From: Terfezia claveryi
Lineage: Eukaryota; Ascomycota; Pezizomycetes; Pezizales; Pezizaceae
Direction: 5' to 3'
Assembly: GCA_015179025.1 (NCBI GenBank)
Contig: WHUX01000001.1
Location: 972,501 to 1,036,500, forward strand
DNA length: 64,000 bases
Part shown: in pieces, positions 11,179-23,254 of the stretch
How positions within the stretch are numbered: the stretch's first letter is position 1
Layout: each line of letters starts with the position of its first letter
The notes under the pieces: model-generated
Database searches by the model: none
What the model was told of the DNA's origin: nothing
The model's input: only the letters and a program-made list of their open reading frames with translations
Translations under genes and position numbers: made by a program

Positions 11179-12613
11179 ATCATGGGAGGAATATGAGCAT
11201 ATAACTACATAGTGTGAAGAGGATGATGTGGTGAATGAGTGGTGAATGAGTGGTGAATGGTGGGTGGGGGAGAAGGGGGAAATGGAGAGGGAAGGGTGGA
11301 TACCATTATGACAGCTTGATTTGATAGAAAGGTTGGTTGTGGGTATATGCTGAGTGAGTGGAGTGGTTAATGCTGTGGTGAGAGTTAAAGTCGTTGTCTA
11401 AGCTCTGTGATTAGTAAAGCCGCAAGTATATCTGTATATCACGTGGTTTTTTCACCAGTAGTTACCCTGAGCACTCGGATCTGAATTAATAATAATAGTA
11501 GTTCTAGTAGTCTAAAAACTTTACATTGCATGCAATCACAGACAACTAAATTCACGCGCACAGCTTGGCCCATCAGATCAATTCAGTTATAGGTATCTGG
11601 TACCCATGCCCCAACCTCCTTTCCCTAGCTAGTTTTTTAAGTTAATTTAAGTTAATTTAATTAGGAAAACGAAGTAAAGGACGCAATATACAAGTAAATA
11701 TCTCCTTACATGACTTCCATTGGATTCCTCAGTTGTGAGTATGTGCCGCACATCTCGCATCTTGAGCCTTCATGGAGGATTGAAAGGATGAATGATTGAT
11801 AGTGATGTGAAGTGAGACGTGATGTGGCCAAATGGACTCCTCAGAAATCATTGGCACGAATAGTGACGATGACGATGATGACGATGATGATAATGATGAT
11901 GATGATGATGATGATATGATGATGATTGTGGTGAGTGAGCGTTTTAGCGTGAGTGGTATGAAAAGATAGTTGTGGGTTGCATGTATACGCTTAGGTAGCT
12001 TATGTATCATGCATTTCATCCCATCTCTATATCTGTATTCACGTGCGTGTGTGTGTGTTGGTCCGCTCGTCCGCCCTCCGAACCGCTGCCCCGAACTCGC
12101 GCTGTAAAGAACAGCATGCCCTCCATCCCCACGGCCTAACCATACCGAGTTCGAACCCGAATGCCCACCCACACCACCCACCGGCCCCGTACTCTCCGCC
12201 ACTCTCAGCGCCCACCCTTAAACCCCCCCCATTGACTCAAGGATAAAATAATTTAATCCTTTACCCTTGCCGGCCCTACGGTGTTATGGTAGTATGTATA
12301 AACAGTACCTTATGAAGCGAGCCCTCGTACCCTCGTAACAGGAAAAAGTAGGAAAACTGAATGATATACTCAAGGACACAATGAAAAAATCAATGTAAAT
12401 GAAGCAACGTGTATAATACACTGGCAAAGACAAACTGACGGCGCCCAGCAGGAAATAAGACGAATGGAGACGATTACGACAAAAACCAAATGACGAAGGG
12501 GGGGGGGAGGAAACGCAACTAGACCACTCAACAAACCAGGACTATATAAAAGCCCAAAAAACAACTATGACACTACTCACGGTGGTATCGCCGAATCCGT
12601 CTCTCGAATCAAT
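11179..12613. other. Intergenic region upstream of UMP1, no gene recognised
   Basis: This is the upstream region of UMP1 and the 3' flank of the 4E-T-like gene. It holds GT-rich minisatellite-like sequence (GTGAATGAGTGGTGAATG) at about 11230-11270 and a GAT microsatellite. A minus ORF at 11729-12202 is driven by the microsatellite (poly-Ser) and is not a credible gene. Confidence 0.6.
11864..11928. repeat. GAT/GAC trinucleotide microsatellite
   Basis: This is an imperfect run of GAT with interspersed GAC and one AAT, about 65 bp. It lies outside any coding exon. Confidence 0.9.
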
Positions 12614-15434
12614 CTAGAACTTGGTTGGCTTCCCCGGGCCCCCATGATGCTGTGGATTCTTAAGCGGCTCGTGTGGGAACCCAAAATGGGGAGGCAGTCC
12701 CATCATTGGATCATGGTGAAATGGCATCGAGTATGGTGGTGGTGGCGGCCCATTAATTCCAAAAAAAGGTGGTGGAGGTGGTGGCCCTCCTGGCCCTTGG
12801 GGAAAGTTAGGTGGCATACCGTTCATTTGGAATGGTGGAATATTTCCGCCCATGAACGGTGGTGGAGGCCCATGTTGTACAGGAGGAAGGGACCCGTGCG
12901 GCAGCATGCCTCCATTCCTGTTGAAGCCTGGTGGCGGGGCAACCTGTTGTCCTCTAAGCAGTTGCTGTGGACCGCCTTGGGTAGGATGTGGATTTCCAGG
13001 TCCATGTAGGCCTTGCTGCTGAGCCGAAAGGCTGTGTAAACCCTGGGGGCCTTGTGGGCCATGAGGTGGCCCTTGAGGGCCTTGAGAATGCCAGCTTGGA
13101 AGCTGGTGCTGCTCCATTTGTGGCGGTGGTACCCGTTGCTGTAACATGGTCAGTGGCTCTTGATTGGACCTTCGTTGAAATCCAGTGATGGCTGGGTCCT
13201 CGAACATTGATGACGTGGGTATATTCTTAGGTGGCCTTTGAAAAGCTTGAGGACTCGTCGATATTTGTGGGGGAGGGGGCATCTGAGATGGACCACCATA
13301 ACTATGATTATTTAGGGATGGCAGTGGTGGTGGCCCTTGAGGCGTTGGATTACCCTGCCTCATTAGCCCCAGTAGGAAGTCTGCATTAGCATCACGGCTC
13401 GGCATTTGTAGGGTTTGCAGAGGTGAAGGAGAAGGTTGAATAGGTGCAATTGGTGTATATGATGGGTGTCCAAAATGTTGCTGCTGTTGCTGCTGATGCT
13501 GCTGTGGCTGCTGTGGCTGCTGCTGATGCTGGTGGTGCTGCTGTTGCTGTGGTGGGTGAGGTTGGTGTGGTTGTTGCTGCTGCTGTTGGTGTTGATGGTG
13601 CTGTTGTGGCGGCTGTGGATGCTGGGAGTGGTGGGGTGAGGGAATTCCCGGAGAAGAGGATGACTTGAACTGCATAGCTGGTAGGGGAGACTGAATTGGC
13701 GGGGTCTGTGATCCACCAAGACTGAGGCCTCCTGCTCCTGGGCGGCCAGTTCCACCCAACATTTGAAGTATACGGCGGAATCCTTCCTTGTCTTCACTTG
13801 TCGAGTTGTCCGGGTTGGTACTAGGTGTAGGCTGACGCTGCTCCTGGGTGATAGGTTGGAACTGAGGTGTAGGCTGCTGAGGTGTAGGCTGTCTTGGTGA
13901 TGGCTGCTCTGTGCTAACAAAGAAAGAAGAAAATTTCGAAGATCTACCAACTGCAGGCGGACGGGCCTGGGAGTCTGGGATCGAGTCCGGTGACTTTGCA
14001 GAGGAAGGTGGGTTCCACAAAGTAAAGAATCTATCTACTCCATTTTCTGTGATAGGAGATGATAGAGGAACTGATTGGCTAAGTTAGCAACCAGTTACTA
14101 GATACCAATGGAGAGATCTACCTTCTGCCACCGGTCCAGGCTTCTCTTCCTTCGTTGGGGGGCAAGTAGGGCTAGGCCTCTCTCCTTCAAATGACAAATT
14201 CTCCTCCACAGGTGTCTTTGGTTTCTTCTCCTCCGAAGCCTTCATCCTAGCCTTCCACCTCTGGAATTCCTCCATCGAATGTGCCGGCCCCTTACCCTCT
14301 GATTCCTCCGGCGCAGCGTCAAGCCATTCTGGATCCTTCTCCACCCTTTGGTTCCTGTCATCATCTCTTCCGCTACGATGATCCCTGTCACGGATAAAAT
14401 TCCTGAAGTCTCTACTGCCTCTCTGCTCTCCATCTCTGTCCCCTCCGCGGTCACGATCCCTGTTATCGTCCAATATCCAGCTTGACTCGTCCCTCTTGGT
14501 ACGAATATTATTCATTCTGTCCCTATCCCTTCCGAAATTCTCATATCGTGGTGGGCGGTCCTTCTGCATTTCATTATTGCCCCTTCTAAACCTATCGCCA
14601 TCTTCTGCACCAAAGCTCTTGCGTGGCCCCCTCTGGCTTGTCCATGGCACAGTCCTTCCAGATGGTTCACAGTTGGCTTCACCTTCTTCCTTGTTAAAGC
14701 CACGTTTCTGAGGCGCCCTGAGCTCTCTGTCCATATTACCTCCCTTTTCCCGGTCCTTGTCCCGCGCCTGGCCCCGGAATCTATCGAATCGTGGACTGTT
14801 GCTATGTTCCTCGTCAATGATGATCGATGAGGAGAGCCCTGCTGAGCCGGGGGTGTCAAAATTAAAGGCCATTTTCCTAGAGCTTGATGCAGAAGCAAAG
14901 TTCAGTTTTGGCGGGCCGAGAATGATGTCTTCCGGGACTGTGCCATTGCATTTATTAGCTCATGGCCAGCGAAGGGAAATTTGTTAGTAAATACTTGATG
15001 ATCTTGAGGTAAGGCGATTGTCGAACATGGAGGTTCTCCGATTCAATCCCGTCCTAAAGCATTAACATCACTATTAGCTATTACCCACACACAGAACCCA
15101 AAACACGGCAACTTACGTCTTAGGCCCGTTCTCGTCCCCGTTCGCATGCAAATCTCCATCCGTCCTGGCCCTTGTGACCTGATCTCTAGTACCTTGCCCG
15201 GCTATTCCTCTCCCAGCAGCTCTAGGAACTTGAGCAGCTGGCGGGCTACACATATTCCCCATGTCAGATTAGCATTGATCTGTAAGGGACGCCGTATAAA
15301 TGTGAGAGATTGAACTAGTCGGCGTACCCCATCCATTCCTCAATCGGAGGTAGTCCATCGGGCTTCTGTACCAGTGGGGAATCCCTGAGTGCTAGTAGCT
15401 CATCGACGCAATATCTTCGCGGTGATGTCGACAT
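12614..15434 (-). CDS. 4E-T-like eIF4E-binding translational regulator
   Basis: Five minus-strand exons, 15434-15328, 15245-15117, 15053-14995, 14937-14122 and 14070-12614, close to 855 aa. Residues 8-14 read YCVDELL, the canonical eIF4E-binding motif (Tyr, four residues, Leu, hydrophobic). Conserved blocks follow: RRTSMFDNRLTSRSSSIPED, IILGPPKLNFA, a long Arg/Asp-rich stretch, then EKDPEWLDAAPEE and HSMEEFQRWKARMKASEE. This order matches the eIF4E-transporter (4E-T) family, which carries eIF4E into P-bodies and supports repression and decay of mRNA. The C-terminal half is Gln/His/Pro-rich with long Q and H runs, typical of condensate-forming proteins. The short first exons were found by following the conserved blocks back to the YxxxxLL motif. 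The last intron (14121-14071, 51 bp) uses acceptor ATCAG, since the nearer TTAG breaks the frame. The specific role in this fungus is inferred. Confidence 0.8.
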
Positions 15435-16097
15435 TTCTTTCACTTAATCCTCCTGCCTCTTAATCACAGGAAGAATATACGTACGATGAGCGTAACGAAA
15501 TTAATAGGAATGTGGGTTTGGGGGGAGGGGGGGGCCGTAAGGGGAGCAGGAAGAGTGGATATGCCCTGAAGGTGGGGTAATGACGAGGCCTAGATATCAG
15601 GCTGTCTTTGCCGCTGGAGACCCTGCTGGAGCAAAGAACTGTCGCTTATGTCTCTGATAGAGCAAACTTCCCTGCGTAAGGTACGGTAATTTGTGTGTTC
15701 TTTGAAGCAGTCTTTCGACCTATGACTGGTTGATTAAAGTTGTGACTGTTGACCACCAGACTTAGCTAGCTCGCACGAGAAAGCCTAAGTTCGGGATCCT
15801 CGTAGATATATTGATAGTAGACACCAATTGTCTCTCTCGTGAACTGTCTCTTTGTTTTTTGTTTGTCGTCGCGGTCTGGATGTCGATTATGATGCTGGTG
15901 AAGGATTATCGAGGGGAACGGAGCACTTCTTGTCAACGAGTCCGCAAGGGCTAATCCCATGCCAAGCTTAGTCTCCGGCCTTGGCATAAGAGTTGTGCAT
16001 ATCTTGCAGCGCTAAGCAACCTGGTATGCCAAAATTTCCTGGCAATTGCATAGCAAAAAGATAACCACCATACCGTAATATTACCCCCCAACATCCC
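15435..16097. other. Bidirectional promoter region of the 4E-T-like gene and URB1
   Basis: The 663-bp gap separates two divergent start codons. It contains a G-rich run near 15520-15535. I see no ORF or repeat of note, and no recognised factor site is claimed. Confidence 0.6.
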
Positions 16098-19000
16098 ATG
16101 CCAATGTCGAAGCCCACGAAGCGACCCTCTGGTGAATCATCTGGCTTCCACACAGCTAAGAAAAGAAAGCCCAATGATGGTGCCCGTGCGACAAATACTG
16201 GACCAGCGCAGGAGACGATTTTGCATGCACGCCAGATCCAGGCGCTTTTGACGGATTTATCGAGTCCACAGGCACTGCAGAAGGGTTATGTGAGCTTCAG
16301 GGGATTCTTACAGGGCTGTGTACCCGATCGGGCAGTGGACGGAGGGGGGAGGAGTGAGATGGAGATAGTGAGGAATAAAGCGATTCTGAGAGAGTGGGTG
16401 GAGAGTGAGGTGAAGAGTGGAGAGAAGAAGAAGGGCAAGAAAAGTGGGAGGTTTGGGGAAGAGGGGCAAGATGAAGACGGGGAGGTAGAGAAATGGAAGA
16501 CGGTGATGGATGGGTTGGGGTTTGCGAGTCAGGTATGGTTTGGCCTCCTCGAGTCGAGAATGGGAGATTAGGGATCAGGATTAGTACTAATAGGTGGATG
16601 TCATGGGAATGTAGTCAGGAAATCAGTACCTGCTCTCAGCATTTGCTAGTGCTCTTGCATTGCTCGTGCGGATAATGTCCACTATTGCAGAGCTCACTAC
16701 GCCCGGTACAATTCTCTGTCGCATACTTCTCTCCCCAGAAAACATAAGGTTTCTCCTCCGGAGCATCACCTTCCACCAAGACCGAGTCTCTTCCCCTTTT
16801 CTTCGTCTACTCATGGAGATCAACAAGTTTAACTTGGGCGAGCTCTGTTCCACACTCTACTCCTCAATTGACTTTTCCACTAAAGACCTAGGTCGGAATC
16901 TCGAGCCCAAAAAAGCTGCGTCAGTGGGAGATGGAAACAAAATTGGTGGGAAAGATCCCAATAGACCTGCTTTGAGAACAGTCTATATACGCTTCTTACT
17001 TTCGTTTTTTCACTTTGGTATACCCAGTGTGAAGGAAGGAGTGTTAGGGCAGAGGAATTTGATTACACCGGTCTTCAAACACATCAAACATGACCCACCG
17101 CAACTTGTCCATGATATATTAGAGACGTTGAGGACGAAGGTTGTGAACGACGAGGATGTGCAGAGGGGGGTCAAGAGTCAGGTATTTAATGAATGGGTGT
17201 TGGGACATATTTCGGCTCTGTATACTCGCCCGGAGCCCATTCATGAGGAGGGTGATCAGAGTAAAACTGTTGCGATGGTAGCGCATGAGTTTCTACTAAA
17301 TATATGTACGAAGCCAGGGGTTGGGGGGGTCTGTTTTCCGGATAATGGATGGTATGCCCCATCTGTTTCCATAACAGAAAGCACTACCCACACAAAGAGC
17401 AGTGGGCCCCGTCTCGCCCATTCGAGTCAAAAGGTTTTCAACAGAACTCTCTCAGAATTCATCACTACTCTTAAGCCCTTCGCAGATACCCTTCAACAAG
17501 ACCTGCTTCTTGCAATTTGCATTTCCTGCCCAGAACTAATCTCCCCCTACTTCTCCTCCACTAGTACATTCTCCTTCGACCCCAAACTCTCAGCCACATG
17601 GATTGGATATTCCGCATTTCTAACTTCCCTTATCTCCCTTCCCCTCCCAAAAGGTGGGTTTGGCATTTTAGCCGATGAACATACCCCTCATCCCCACCAA
17701 CCCCCGGCAGTGGGAGTGGTCATTGAAAGTATATTACCGAGGATTTGTACAAGGCAAGTTTTGACGAAGTGCCTACAATTTGACAACTCCCTGGTCCGCT
17801 ATCTCTCAACGAGGTTATTAGTCTCTGCATTCACAAAACTCGATAAAGTCATGGCAAGTATGGAGAAAATGGCGAATAAATTTTCCTCTGAAAGCCTGAC
17901 TGCGAGAGATTGGCGGGTTGCGAGATATGAGTTGGGGGAGGAATTCTCGAGGAGGATACCAGAAGTTGGGGTAGTGGTGGGAGTGTATAATTCATCATCG
18001 TCCTCATTGGGACCCAATAGCCTAGCGAGGGAAGTTTCAGCGAAGCTGTTAATGCAGTATTATACCCTCCTTCCCGAAATTGCGCTTGGAAAGCGGTTCG
18101 ACGTGAATCTATCTATTGGGCAATTCCTAGAGGGAGACGACATTGGGGAAGATGTCCCAGGGATGAGGCTACTTGAAATCTCTCACCTATTAAACATTGC
18201 GAAGGAGGTGGGGGATGTTAAGTGGTGGTCTAAAAGAGCCGGAGCGGCGTATACAAGTTTCACGGCAGTGCTATTGAGATTTTGTCTCAGTGGTTCTCGA
18301 GCTTGTGGCGTTAAGGGTGTGAAAAGGGTACTTAAGTCGGCTCTGGGGCAGACACATATCTTCCAGCAGGAGACGGAGGTTGATCCATTTGATGCGTTAC
18401 TTGAGAGCCTCAGCTCCGCCGCTGCAAGAGCAACATCATCAACCTCATCAAAAGAAGAATTTACTAAGATTCTTGTCTTCTTAGATGATTGTATGTTACG
18501 TTGTGTCCGGACGCCATTCAAGTATCTTGATGAAATCGCCGAGTTGGTTAAGACTCGCCCTGCACCACAATCACCACTTAGCCCTCTGGTCATCACGTTA
18601 GCTGAACAAATTCCTTTCCTACTTACATTTACATCTACTGATGATATCACAAAGAAAGAAACCATCCTCTGGCTAGAGCGGTTCTTGGGCAATCTGAGGT
18701 TGATAAGTGAGAATGGGGATGCCATCGGGGAAATTATGCAAAGACTCGAGAGGGCTTGGGCTACATTATCCTCCGACCCACTACCGCAATCTGAGCCTCA
18801 AACTCAAACACCGAGGGTGCGGGCTATATTCCCCAACTCAGATGCGACAGCCGCGGATATCGATGCAAGTATGCTCGAACGTGTGCTTGGCGCAGTAGCA
18901 CAGAGAGAGGTCGATGTCACAGCATTCGATATTGCCGTTGTCCTCCATGCGTTGGTCCATCATACCCATACCCATCTGGAGGAGAAGCTCCTCAGTCTCC

Positions 19001-21645
19001 TCGAGCTTCTCATTGTCCAAGTTAAATCATCTGAAGCGGAAGATGGACATGAGATAACATTAAAAGTCAAGAGCTTGGTAGGGAAGTCGTTGGTCTTCTC
19101 CGAAAGGTGTTTCGAAAGGAGGTTCACTGAGATATTATTAATGATGTTTGAAGATGGATATCAGGAAGATCTGGAGCCGCTAGTTAAAGGAATTGAGAAG
19201 TTCACAGATGTATATGAGGGAGAAGTGAACAGAAATTTTGAAAGACTGATATCGAGATTTGTCCCCGAGGATAGACTGGCTGGGATGATTTCAACTCTAG
19301 CCAACTCCCGCTCACCAAAGAGGATGGTTTCCAGAATATTGACGGGATTGGTGAAGTGTGTTATGGAAAAAAAGGTCACATTGGATGCCAATACATTATC
19401 TGGCTTAGTCACCGTCGCTACACTTGAAGATACGAAGGGAGAAGCAGACGATTTTCTGAATATCTTGACGCAGTATTTTTCCCGAACCGACAGTGTAGCT
19501 TTACTAGAGAGTATGGTAGCTAAGATAATGGAAGGAGGAGCCACTGTCATGGACAAACTAGCAACCCGCAAGCCCGAGCTCATCGGGTCATTGGTGGGAA
19601 AGGTCAGTGCAGTCAAGGCATGGACGTTGCAGTACCTCCAAGCAAAGGGCTTGGAGGTGTATCCCGCCTCTGTGCTGCTGGACGTACTATTGAGAATATT
19701 ATCTAAGGAGGAGGGGCGGAAGTGTATGTGGCTTGACGGGGCAGATCAGGAAATAAGAGATGGGCTGGGGAAAGTAATTGAGTCGGTGAAAAAGGAGTTT
19801 ACCGCGGCGGAGGTTCTATCCAGAAACCCTAAAGCACTTTCTTTATTCAGGCGAGCGGCAGGGTTATGGCCAGAGATGGATATGGAAGGGATACTAAAAT
19901 ATATCTTAGGGGATAAATCTCGAAGCAACATCATGCCTGAGACGGTCTCGTTCGTTTCCTCACTTCTCATGTCTAAGAATGGGAAGGGAGAATTAACAGC
20001 AAAGAAAGCCTGGTTATTGATGATCCTCGATCACCTCACCCGACGGTTTGGCGAGGAGGAAGTCCTCTCTGTAAAGTCGACCTCCGTAGCGAAAGCCTTC
20101 GGTGGGCTATTACAGTCGAACAAGGTTAATCTCTCAAAATGGGTGCCTAAAGGGAGTCTTAACGCCTTGCTTGAGGCCTCGCTGGAGAAGAAGATCAATG
20201 TGGAAGAAGTTATCGAGTTATGCGCAATTATCGTGGATAAGGTAGACCCAAGCTCTCTCGATCTAGCCAAGCATCTGCAAATGATCTTGGGCAATAATAA
20301 GAACCTCTTGGTGTTTAGGGGGAGTGGAATAGAGAGAGGACATTACACTATGGCGTGGTTGATACATAGGCTATTCTTCCTCGGGAAGGGTGATGTGAAT
20401 GCGAATATTAGCATATTGGATGGAGTGTTGGTACTATACCACGGCACGGCGAGCATAGTCGATAAACTCCTCTTGGAGGTGATTGTTGCTATTGAGGGTG
20501 CTCTTGGGCGGAGTTGTGTGTCGAGAATTGTTAGTTGGGGGTGGCTGGGGAATAAGAATGATGCAAGTGTGTCTTGGAGTAATGTGCTAATTTCGAGAAG
20601 TACTGCTGGATTGGGGGTAGTGATTGATGAAGAAAAGATCAAAAACAGCATTGCAATGTTTCTGCCCGAAGCTACGAATCCATTAGGTGGAGAGACAAAT
20701 AGAGTGGTAAGCGAGTTGGGGGTGTACGATGAGCTGGTGAAGGCCGAGAATGTAAGAGCGGGGAAGCAGTATGATCATTCCTTCTTGCTTCCCATATTAG
20801 GGTATTTACTCGCCGCCAAATCGAAAGAAGTAGCCTGCTCTGCCCAGGGAATGGTTGAAAAAGGTGCAGTTGGATACACAATCATGGGGTTATCATCATT
20901 GAACCCCAATATCCGTCAGGCATCTATCCTAGTCCTCTCTGCTCTTGTCGCTCGACTCGAGGAAGCCACATACCGCGCAAGAAACCAAGTTAACCACCTC
21001 CTCTCGTCTCTCCTCGCCTCACTCGAGGACAGTCCCATCGCCTTCCAACCCCTTCCTACAATCGACTCTGTCTTCGTTGCTCACTGCGTACAAGTCCTAA
21101 CCGACCCCTCCCACTTCCTCTACGAAGTCATCATGGAAATGCTCCTCCGCTCGCCACTCTTGGATATTTGGGATATCCCACACCTTCTCTCTACCCCCCT
21201 AGGCTCTAAAGATGATTACTATAAAACTACGATTTGGAAACTTATGATACTAGCGCAGGGGTTACGGAGTGAAATCGACTTGGGGCTGTATCGTAAGAGA
21301 AGAGTCTTTGAAAATGTGTTTAGTATTTACCAGAGCCCGTATGCAGGGGAGAGGGCGAAGGAGAAGGTGGTGGAGTTGGTGTGGAATTTGGCGGAGGTGA
21401 AGGGTGGTGGGTTGACGGGGGTCACGAGAAATGGGGTGGTGGGGTGGGTGAGAGGAGTGATTGAAGAGAAGGGGATGGGAGAGGGAGAGAAAAGTATCTG
21501 GAAGATGGTGTTGGGGAGGTTGCTGGAAGGAGGGGGGGGGGACACTTGGGAGAGTGGGCGAGGGGTGGAGTGGGGAGGTGGGTGGATGAGATTTACAAGG
21601 CATGATTTTCTGGCATCTGGAAAGGATACTATGCTAGCTAAGTAG
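16098..21645 (+). CDS. URB1: Nucleolar pre-ribosomal-associated protein Urb1 (Npa1)
   Basis: Urb1/Npa1 is a large alpha-helical repeat protein of the earliest pre-60S particles, needed for 25S rRNA and 27S pre-rRNA stability in the nucleolus. Two exons, 16098-16532 and 16615-21645, joined across an 82-bp intron with a TACTAAT branch site, give 1821 aa. The N-terminus is basic with a nuclear-localisation-like KKRKP. The conserved Npa1 N-terminal domain follows (ILHARQIQALLTDLSSPQAL; RFLLSFFHFGIPSVKEGVL). The C-terminal Urb1 domain carries NPNIRQASILVLSALVARLE and FVAHCVQVLTDPSHFLYEVI. Acceptor TAG at 16614 is preferred to the later CAG because it gives ASQ-SGNQYLLSAFA, fitting the family. A second ATG at 16104 is an equally good start. 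The second exon is a 5-kb uninterrupted frame, so base quality here is good. Confidence 0.9.
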
Positions 21646-21918
21646 AGTGGATTTTCATGTGTAGGATTAATCTTTCGGTATATACCAAAAATTTCAGATA
21701 ACTTATTTCAGCCTAGAGTATATTGAAGGCGTCACACGAGGATCAAAAGCCGCCCCGCACCAGAATTAAAAACTGCTTTTTGTTGTGTAATTTGGTGCAA
21801 GAATTGCATTCTCAAGAGATACTCATAACTAAGGTTTCTCAGCTACCCTGACAACCCACAGGTACCTTGGCCAGAGGGCAACACAATACTAAGCTCTCTC
21901 CATTCAAATTATCAACTA
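21646..21918. other. 3' flank of URB1
   Basis: This short AT-rich 3' flank runs up to the inverted-repeat element. No gene is present. Confidence 0.6.
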
Positions 21919-23196
21919 TGTTCTGGGCCGCTCGCGGGCGGCATACCCACTGTGCCCGCTCACGGGCAACCTGAATAATTGTGTATAATGCACTTGTATT
22001 GATAAAGGTGTACTGATTTACCAAAAAAAAAAAGAATTGATAACGGAATACCTAACTGGAGCTATCCCAGCGACTCAATTGATTCATGTAATTCCCAGTC
22101 TTAGATCCCCCTCTAACATTCCAATTTGGTTCAGGTTAATACAGTCATGATCTGTTAGTACTTTCCTATGTGAATAAATTAAGAATTTCAGATTATTCTT
22201 AAAGTAGTATCGGCAACAACAAGTAGAGTAGAAGTTTTTGCAGACACCTGAAACGAAAACACCAGTAGTTATAGATGCCTGGTGACTGTGGTTTACCGAG
22301 CAGTTAGAAGTATCTGAAATATTATTATTCTCTAAGCCCGTAAGGTCGGTAGCAGGTTAGAGGTCTGTAGTTAGGTAAAAGTTATCAGATACGCCATACT
22401 AACTTAACACAATTAATAGGATTCAGGTCGTGAATTTGTAATAGCTTTGCACATAGCCCTTTATTATTAGATTTGGCCATATCACAACTGTAAAAATATG
22501 ATGTTTGCTGTAGCATCGTGCCATTTGATCTCCTATAACTCTGTAAAACAGCATCTACCTGTTGTATAATTCTAGGTTTAAAATCGAGGAATTGAAGTTC
22601 TGCGTATAAATAAGTACCTGCGATTAAGAAAGTACCGTTTTGCACCCTACCTAGATCCTATAAGAAAAATAGCTGGGATTTTTCTTACTTATAGGATAAA
22701 TCGTGCAACGAGATATAGACAAAATATAATTGATTACTCCAAACTTCAATGAACTCCACATAGCGCATCGATATTCAGCACAAGATGGTCTATATAGCCT
22801 GAACCATAAGGCCCCATATATAAAAACTCCCCTGGATAAGAACCCCCGTAGATAAGAAACTAATTTTCAAATACCTATTGCATTAGGAGACATTGAAGAT
22901 TTCTATAGTAGCAATAAACTCAGTATCCTCCTCTCCATTCCATTCATCATCAGATATGAAGGTGATGAGTTGTTAACTACACAAGCATGTACTTCATCAT
23001 TTGAAGGGCTTGAGGTAGAATTCTCGACTTGTTCAATGTCTGCCATCTCCCACTAATCAACAGGAAGAGTATGTGATGTGGAAGGGGTGGTCAAAATGAC
23101 TTCACAGGGTGTTTTTTGAGTGAGCAAAATGTTGTGTTCGATTCACATTTACCAAATTGAGGAATTATATTAATTGCCCGCGAGCGGCCCAGAACA
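21919..23196. mobile_element. TA-flanked DNA transposon-like element with 21-bp perfect terminal inverted repeats
   Basis: The left end (21919-21939, beginning TGTTCTGGGCCGCTCGC) is repeated exactly and inverted at the right end (23176-23196). The element is flanked by TA on both sides (21917-21918 and 23197-23198), the duplication made by Tc1/mariner/pogo-type transposases. A second near-copy of the GC-rich core, GCCCGCTCACGGGC, lies just inside the left end at 21954-21967. The 1.28-kb interior is AT-rich and has no transposase I can recognise. The longest minus ORF (22385-22645) has no known motif. It looks like a non-autonomous or badly decayed copy, inserted between the 3' ends of URB1 and ATP25. 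Confidence 0.85.
22656..22696. repeat. Hairpin-forming inverted repeat inside the TIR element
   Basis: The arm TCCTATAAGAAAAAT (22656-22670) is complementary to the sequence ending TTATAGGA near 22695, with a four-base bulge and a short loop. It may be a nested remnant. Function is unknown. Confidence 0.6.
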
Positions 23197-23254
23197 TATA
23201 CACATTCTATACCAAACACCAGCTCACCTCCCATCACTAGTTCACCGCATCCTC

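Noticed and set aside
11729..12202. Minus ORF with a poly-Ser run
   Set aside because: The frame is produced by the GAT microsatellite, with no conserved part and no exon-like neighbours.
22385..22645. Candidate transposase ORF inside the TA-flanked element
   Set aside because: It is only 86 codons, without DDE/DDD blocks, a helix-turn-helix or a CENP-B-like pattern. It is not evidence for an autonomous element.
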